The notes under the pieces: model-generated
Database searches by the model: none
The model's input: only the letters and a program-made list of their open reading frames with translations
What the model was told of the DNA's origin: nothing
Part shown: positions 24,317-28,755 of the stretch, in pieces
How the letters are laid out: each line of letters opens with the position of its first letter
How positions within the stretch are numbered: the stretch's first letter is position 1
Position numbers and translations under genes: made by a program
Source of the DNA: Halieaceae bacterium
Lineage (GTDB): Bacteria > Pseudomonadota > Gammaproteobacteria > Pseudomonadales > Halieaceae
Length of the DNA stretch: 28,755 nucleotides
NCBI GenBank assembly: GCA_018666295.1
Contig: JABIZW010000145.1
Span: 1 to 28,755 of the forward strand
Reading direction: 5' to 3'

Positions 24317-25044
24317 GACGTCGTCTTGCGGTCTTTTTTCTAGCACTGATAAGCGCTGGAGCCATCGCTAATGAGACCGCGATCGATCTTGGTTCATCCC
24401 CATTACGCCCTTTTGAAGCCACGTATGACACTTCGACCATGGGTATGACGCTGGACTTAAAGCGTTCGCTCACACAAGACGAGGACGTCTACACGCTCGC
24501 GAGCCGCGGCAAAAATCTTCTCATCAATATGCAAGAGTCTGCGGACTTTCGAATCTCAGAGGGTCGTATAGAAGGCATACGCTTCGATTCAAAAGTGAAA
24601 TCGCTCAAAACTACGAAACGCAGTGTTCGATTTAATCGGGCAGACGGCATCATCGACAGCATGAAACGCGGTGACTGGACACAACATCAATGGGCTCCTC
24701 ACATACTGGACCGCTTCTCTCAACAGCAGCAACTGAGACTGACGCTCATGTCCTCAAAAAAGCCTCCCCCGACGCTCAGTTTTACGGTGGTGGATGGTCC
24801 TAAAGTCAGCGAGAAGGACTGGGAACGGGCCGCAGACGAAGTGATTCAAACGCCAGTGGGGGCGATCGACACGGTGAAGTACCGCGCAGTACATTCCAAC
24901 CCCAGCAAGCGGGCCTCTGAAATTTGGCTGGCACCTAAGCTCGACTTTTTAATGATTAAAACCATCCACGTCGAGCGCTCTACCAGGATTACAGTGACCC
25001 TTAAAGACCTCACTTGGCTGGACGAGACACCCTCCTCCAACTAG
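24307..25044 (+). CDS. DUF3108 exported protein
   Basis: A 245-residue protein with a signal peptide (RLAVFFLALISAGAIA), then a beta-rich mature part opening LRPFEATYDTSTMGM, typical of DUF3108. I chose GTG 24307, with GGAG about nine bases upstream and a compact n-region MRLGRR; an in-frame GTG at 24280 would lengthen it by nine residues. purM-purN-DUF3108 is the pseudomonad order. It should be periplasmic; no function is known. Its stop is 21 bases from the convergent dcd stop. Confidence 0.84.
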   Translation: MRLGRRLAVFFLALISAGAIANETAIDLGSSPLRPFEATYDTSTMGMTLDLKRSLTQDEDVYTLASRGKNLLINMQESADFRISEGRIEGIRFDSKVKSLKTTKRSVRFNRADGIIDSMKRGDWTQHQWAPHILDRFSQQQQLRLTLMSSKKPPPTLSFTVVDGPKVSEKDWERAADEVIQTPVGAIDTVKYRAVHSNPSKRASEIWLAPKLDFLMIKTIHVERSTRITVTLKDLTWLDETPSSN

Positions 25045-25065
25045 ATCAAAAAGAACTCATCGCGA

Positions 25066-25632
25066 TCAGGTTTTAGGCAGTGTTACGCCTGTCTGTCCCT
25101 GATACTTGCCCCCTCGATCCGCATAGCTGGTCTCGCAAACCTCGTCAGACTCAAAAAACAACATTTGGGCCACGCCCTCGTTGGCGTAGATCTTAGCGGG
25201 CAACGTGGTGGTGTTTGAAAATTCGAGTGTGACGTGCCCTTCCCACTCTGGCTCGAGCGGCGTCACGTTGACGATAATCCCGCAGCGCGCATACGTCGAT
25301 TTCCCAAGACAAATGGTCAACACATTTCTTGGAATTCGGAAGTACTCCACCGTGCGTGCCAACGCAAATGAGTTGGGTGGAATGACGCAAACGTCACTCT
25401 CAACGTCGACGAACGAGTCGCTGTCGAAGACCTTAGGGTCAACCGTCGCTGAGTTGATATTGGTGAACACCTTGAATTCGCGCGAACACCGCACGTCGTA
25501 TCCATAGCTGGAGGTTCCGTAAGAGATCAGTCTTTCACCGTCCTTGTCACGCACCTGGCCCGCTTCAAAAGGTTCTATCATCTTATGCTGGTCCGCCATG
25601 CGACGAATCCAAAGGTCTGACTTGATACTCAC
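25066..25632 (-). CDS. dcd: Dcd, dCTP deaminase
   Basis: Dcd deaminates dCTP to dUTP, the main source of dUMP for thymidylate in many gammaproteobacteria. The 188 residues match. Motifs seen are SSYGYDVRCS, IPPNSFALARTVEYFRIP, GKSTYARCGIIVN and the catalytic region PLEPEWEGHVTLEFSNTT with its glutamate, and the C-terminal GKYQGQTGVTLPK that closes over the substrate. The start is GTG 25632 with AGGAG about five bases upstream. It lies 30 bases after apbC on the same strand and is probably co-transcribed with it. Confidence 0.97.
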   Translation of the reverse strand: MSIKSDLWIRRMADQHKMIEPFEAGQVRDKDGERLISYGTSSYGYDVRCSREFKVFTNINSATVDPKVFDSDSFVDVESDVCVIPPNSFALARTVEYFRIPRNVLTICLGKSTYARCGIIVNVTPLEPEWEGHVTLEFSNTTTLPAKIYANEGVAQMLFFESDEVCETSYADRGGKYQGQTGVTLPKT

Positions 25633-25662
25633 ATTAACTCCTAAGTCTTTATGGGGTGAACC

Positions 25663-26478
25663 TTACTCGGTCATACTAATCGTTGGCGCAGTCGGCGTCT
25701 GTGCGTCATTTAAGGTTTTCATGAGTGTCTGGGCTGCTTCTCGGTATATACCTGCAACCGCTCCCTCTTTGTCCGCGAGGACAATCGGCAAACCGGCATC
25801 ACTTGTCTCTCGAATTTGCCGAGACAGCGGAATATCCGCGATCACCTCAGCGTTGTATTCTTTAGCGAGACTGTCACCACCCTCGCTGCCAAAAACAGGA
25901 TCTTCGTGCCCACAATTTGAACACACGTGGGTCGCCATATTTTGGACCATACCTAAGATAGGCACTGATACCTTTTGAAACATCTCGATCGCCCGCCGTG
26001 CGTCAATGAGCGCAATGTCTTGTGGTGTCGTGACAACTACGGCGCCCGACAAGCGAGTGCGCTGAGACAAGGTCAACTGAATATCGCCCGTGCCAGGGGG
26101 CATATCGACCAGCAGAATATCTAATTCTCCCCAGCGCGTAGACTCGATCATTTGCTGAAGCGCACCACTGGCCATTGGCCCACGCCAGACCATGGCTGTT
26201 TTTTCGCGGGTCAAAAATGCCATAGACATAGCGCTGATACCGTGCGCCTCTATCGGCAAGAAGATTTTCTCATCTACGACGTCCGGCATCACGCCGTCCT
26301 TGATGCCAAGCAGACGCGCTTGACTCGGGCCATAAATATCCGCATCGAGAAGACCCACTCGGTACCCTAATTGCGCTGCTGCAACCGCCAAGTTGAGGGA
26401 CACAGTCGATTTGCCCACGCCGCCCTTACCCGAGGCCACAGCCACCACATGCTTTACGTTACCCACGCCTTGTGTCAC
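25663..26478 (-). CDS. apbC: ApbC/Mrp Fe-S cluster carrier ATPase lacking the N-terminal MIP18 domain
   Basis: A deviant Walker A P-loop ATPase that carries and delivers Fe-S clusters. Walker A is SGKGGVGKST (16-25), followed by DADIYGPSQARLLG and VDMPPGTGDIQLTL. The cluster-binding CxxC is in HVCSNCGHEDPVFG near residue 185. At 271 residues it lacks the ~95-residue N-terminal MIP18/DUF59 domain of the ~369-residue E. coli Mrp. GTG 26478 is the only start available, with GAGGG eight bases upstream, because a stop lies in frame at 26533-26535. It is divergent from metG, the usual gammaproteobacterial arrangement. Confidence 0.94.
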   Translation of the reverse strand: MTQGVGNVKHVVAVASGKGGVGKSTVSLNLAVAAAQLGYRVGLLDADIYGPSQARLLGIKDGVMPDVVDEKIFLPIEAHGISAMSMAFLTREKTAMVWRGPMASGALQQMIESTRWGELDILLVDMPPGTGDIQLTLSQRTRLSGAVVVTTPQDIALIDARRAIEMFQKVSVPILGMVQNMATHVCSNCGHEDPVFGSEGGDSLAKEYNAEVIADIPLSRQIRETSDAGLPIVLADKEGAVAGIYREAAQTLMKTLNDAQTPTAPTISMTE

Positions 26479-26585
26479 AGCGATACCCTCAAAAACCGGG
26501 AGTATATCGCAGCGCGGCTCCAGTCGGCGATTTCAAACGGGTTGTGAACAATTGACAAGCGCTGTTCCGCAAAGTCTCACAAGGC

Positions 26586-26591
26586 TACAAT
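26586..26591 (+). promoter_or_regulatory. Candidate -10 element of metG
   Basis: TACAAT lies 32 bases before the metG ATG (26624), five of six matches to TATAAT. A perfect TTGACA exists at 26552-26557, but at 28 bases away it is too far to pair with it. On the opposite strand the same spot gives TTGTCA, 17 bases from TGAAAT, a possible apbC promoter. The 145-base divergent region clearly holds promoters for both genes, but exact assignment is uncertain. Confidence 0.35.
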
Positions 26592-26623
26592 GACGCCCGA
26601 TTTTTCATACGAGCTCGCCGTCT

Positions 26624-28261
26624 ATGTCGTCGCGCAACATTCTGGTCACCTCTGCCTTGCCCTACGCCAATGCACCGCTTCACCTAGGCCATATGCTCGA
26701 GCAGGTACAAACCGACATTTGGGTGCGATTTCAGCGTTCGCGCGGACACCACTGTCGCTATGTCTGTGCTGATGACGCACACGGCACCGCCATCATGCTG
26801 TCTGCTGAGCAGCAAGGTGTCACCCCTGAGACGCATATCGCGAACATTAAAGCCCTTCACGAAGCGGACTCCGCAGGCTTTAGTATTTCGTTCGACAACT
26901 ACCACTCGACACACTCGGCTGAAAATAAAGCGTGGTCGGAGACGATCTTCAAGCGAATCGATGCGAACAACGACATTACGAGTCGCAGCGTGGTGCAAGC
27001 CTACGACCCCGAAAAAGGCCTCTTTTTAGCAGATCGCTTCATTAAGGGGACGTGCCCGCGCTGTAAAGCGCCCGATCAATATGGGGATAACTGCGAAGTC
27101 TGCGGCGCAACTTACTCGCCCACTGACGTGATTGACCCGGTATCGGCCCTGTCGGGTGCCACACCGATTGAAAAATCATCGGAGCATCTTTTCTTTCAGC
27201 TCAGTCACTTTCAATCAATGTTGAGTGATTGGGTCAGTACGGACTCACTGCAAACACCCATTGCCAATAAGCTGCGAGAATGGGTCGATGCAGGTCTGCA
27301 AGACTGGGATATCTCACGGGATGCCCCCTACTTTGGATTTGAGATACCAGGCCACCCCAGAAAGTATTTCTACGTGTGGCTGGATGCGCCGATCGGTTAC
27401 ATTGCGAGCCATCAAAATCTCTGCGACCGCACAGGTGATGACTTTGACTCGTACTGGCAACCCGGACACGATACTGAGCTCTATCACTTTATCGGCAAAG
27501 ACATCATTAATTTTCACGGCTTATTTTGGCCTGCAATGCTCGCAAGCGCAGGTCTTCGGCAACCCACTGCGATCTTTGCCCACGGTTTTTTAACCGTAGA
27601 CGGCACGAAAATGTCCAAGAGTCGCGGCACCTTTATCATGGCCTCAACCTACCTTGAGCACCTTGATCCGGAATACCTCCGATACTACTTTGCAGCCAAG
27701 CTTGGTCCGCATGTTGATGACATGGACTTGAACCTTGAAGACTTTGTTCAACGTGTAAATTCGGACTTGGTGGGCAAGGTCGTCAATATCGCCAGTCGCT
27801 GTGCCGGATTTCTTCGCAAGCGATTCGATAACCAACTCAGCACCCAATGCACAGAACCTGAGCTTATCGGCGAGCTCATCACGGCCGGTGACTCGATCGC
27901 CGCGCTTTATGAGGCTCGAGACTTTCAGCGTGCCATGAGAGAAATTATTGCGCTTGCAGATCGTGCAAACCAATACATCGACGACAAAAAACCCTGGGTT
28001 CTGGCGAAAGAGGAAGGCCGAGAGCAGGACGTTCAAGACGCCTGCTCCGTCGGTATCAATTGTTTTCGCGTACTGATGACCTATTTAAAACCAGTGCTTC
28101 CCCAAATGGCCCAGAAAAGTGAATTATTTTTGGGACTGTCATTGGACTGGACGGCGCTCAACGCACCTCTGGAGAGTCATGTCATTAACGACTTTTCACC
28201 CCTCATTCAACGCGTAGATCCCGATGCTGTGAACGCGATGGTTGAGGACAGCAAGGGTTAA
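26624..28261 (+). CDS. metG: MetG, methionyl-tRNA synthetase, without C-terminal tRNA-binding domain
   Basis: Class I aminoacyl-tRNA synthetase charging tRNA-Met. The HIGH motif is HLGH (20-23) in PYANAPLHLGHM. The zinc knuckle has C144, C147, C157 and C160 (CPRCKAPDQYGDNCEVC). KMSKS is near residue 329 in DGTKMSKSRGT. The anticodon-binding helical region includes DKKPWVLAKEEG. At 545 residues it ends where the 677-residue E. coli protein enters its C-terminal EMAP-like dimerisation/tRNA-binding domain, and the 108 bases before rsxA cannot encode one. Its position divergent from apbC and upstream of the rsx operon is conserved. Confidence 0.97.
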   Translation: MSSRNILVTSALPYANAPLHLGHMLEQVQTDIWVRFQRSRGHHCRYVCADDAHGTAIMLSAEQQGVTPETHIANIKALHEADSAGFSISFDNYHSTHSAENKAWSETIFKRIDANNDITSRSVVQAYDPEKGLFLADRFIKGTCPRCKAPDQYGDNCEVCGATYSPTDVIDPVSALSGATPIEKSSEHLFFQLSHFQSMLSDWVSTDSLQTPIANKLREWVDAGLQDWDISRDAPYFGFEIPGHPRKYFYVWLDAPIGYIASHQNLCDRTGDDFDSYWQPGHDTELYHFIGKDIINFHGLFWPAMLASAGLRQPTAIFAHGFLTVDGTKMSKSRGTFIMASTYLEHLDPEYLRYYFAAKLGPHVDDMDLNLEDFVQRVNSDLVGKVVNIASRCAGFLRKRFDNQLSTQCTEPELIGELITAGDSIAALYEARDFQRAMREIIALADRANQYIDDKKPWVLAKEEGREQDVQDACSVGINCFRVLMTYLKPVLPQMAQKSELFLGLSLDWTALNAPLESHVINDFSPLIQRVDPDAVNAMVEDSKG

Positions 28262-28369
28262 GTCTTGGTTTTGTAGCGCTAATCCGACGAACTACTATTA
28301 GATTGCTCACAGATTCCTTACTATGAGGTGTCAGGAGACAACACAGGCGCTAGAGCCAGCTGGAGCAAC

Positions 28370-28755
28370 ATGCTAGGGGACTTCGCGGTACTGCTCATCG
28401 CGGCAGTATTGGTCAATAATTTCGTACTGGTCCAGTTTTTGGGGCTGTGCCCTTTTATGGGTGTGTCAAACAAGTTAGAGACGGCGATTGGCATGTCCGC
28501 TGCGACAACATTTGTCCTCACATTGGCCTCGGTGTGCAGCTATCTCACCTACCGTTACCTGCTTGAGCCTCTGGATCTGACCTACCTCAGGACGCTGTCC
28601 TTCATTTTGGTCATCGCGGTCGTTGTTCAATTCACGGAGATGGTGGTGCGTAAAACAAGTCCGCTCTTGCACCGGGTTTTAGGCGTCTATCTTCCACTCA
28701 TTACAACCAATTGCGCGGTACTGGGCGTTGCTTTGCTGAATATTAATCAAGCCCA
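28370..28755 (+). CDS. rsxA: RsxA/RnfA, electron-transport complex membrane subunit (3' truncated by window)
   Basis: An inner-membrane subunit of the Rnf/Rsx complex, which couples ferredoxin/NADH electron transfer to ion movement and in E. coli keeps SoxR reduced. The first 128 residues of about 193 are visible. The opening LLIAAVLVNNFVLVQFLGLCPFMGVS is the family signature, with the conserved NNFVLVQFLGLCPF stretch and the later LPLITTNCAVLGVALLN containing the NC motif. Four membrane segments are visible. GGAG lies four bases before the ATG. rsxB-E, and usually a canonical nth, should follow outside the window. Confidence 0.96.
   Translation, partial: MLGDFAVLLIAAVLVNNFVLVQFLGLCPFMGVSNKLETAIGMSAATTFVLTLASVCSYLTYRYLLEPLDLTYLRTLSFILVIAVVVQFTEMVVRKTSPLLHRVLGVYLPLITTNCAVLGVALLNINQA

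Noticed and set aside
25045..25065. Possible terminator between DUF3108 and dcd
   Set aside because: There is a T/A run, but the potential stem is too short and weak.
25544..25978. Open frame of 144 codons on the plus strand across dcd and apbC
   Set aside because: Antisense to two certain genes with no recognisable motif.
26552..26557. Perfect TTGACA upstream of metG as its -35 box
   Set aside because: The TACAAT -10 candidate is 28 bases away, so the two cannot form one sigma-70 promoter; no good -10 lies at 16-18 bases.
28323..28376. 17-residue frame ending over the rsxA start, a possible leader peptide
   Set aside because: No ribosome-binding site, no regulatory codon run and no attenuator hairpin.

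Overview
The window is compact, protein-coding chromosome of a gammaproteobacterium, at mid-50s percent G+C by eye. The gene set and order are those of Pseudomonas-like and marine oligotrophic gammaproteobacteria: glnD-dapC-arsC-like-dapD-dapE, dapA-bamC-MBL hydrolase, hda-perM-DUF2066 divergent from purM-purN-DUF3108, and dcd-apbC divergent from metG followed by rsxA. A member of the OM60/NOR5 (Halieaceae) or SAR92-type marine clades is my best guess, but it is an inference from gene style and tight packing, not from a marker gene. No tRNA, rRNA, CRISPR array, insertion sequence, phage gene or plasmid gene was seen. No stretch longer than 300 bases lacks a gene.

Layout. 1-6228 (+): nitrogen-sensing glnD (5' end outside the window), then dapC, an endonuclease III, an ArsC/YffB-like protein, dapD and dapE. 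Three of the lysine/diaminopimelate enzymes sit here, and dapA lies on the other strand at 11909-12781. 6225-8557 (-): a coupled trio of a class III cyclase-like protein, the 16S rRNA methyltransferase rsmJ and an unrecognised 165-residue protein. 8667-10129 (+): a leucine-rich-repeat lipoprotein coupled to an LpxL-like acyltransferase. 10072-12781 (-): dapA-bamC-MBL hydrolase. 12824-13384 (+): a secreted DUF3806-like protein. 13385-16873 (-): wrbA-DUF2069-sppA-Nudix. 16973-17386 (+): an exported thioredoxin-like protein. 17582-19684: a divergent group of an unusual PTPS/QueD-family protein (-), and an SDR plus a YhhQ-type transporter (+). 19692-22522 (-): DUF2066-perM-hda. 22611-25044 (+): purM-purN-DUF3108. 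25066-26478 (-): apbC-dcd. 26624-28755 (+): metG and the start of the rsx/rnf operon.

The genes cover housekeeping: lysine and cell-wall precursor synthesis, purine and dTTP precursor synthesis, outer-membrane assembly and lipid acylation, replication-initiator control, Fe-S delivery and translation. Nearly all same-strand neighbours overlap by 1-19 bases or are a few bases apart (TAATG, ATGA, TTGA and GTGA junctions), which implies pervasive translational coupling. Convergent genes also abut or overlap, and only one convincing intrinsic terminator is visible (17403-17430).

The least ordinary parts are these: the PTPS/SDR/YhhQ cluster, whose PTPS-like enzyme lacks the QueD cysteine and has an ExxHGH motif; a cyclase-homology protein that keeps the metal aspartates but not the usual base-selecting residues; an endonuclease III with non-canonical Fe-S cysteine spacing; versions of ApbC and MetRS lacking the terminal domains present in their E. 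coli counterparts; and a structured, terminator-bounded intergenic segment at 17403-17581.
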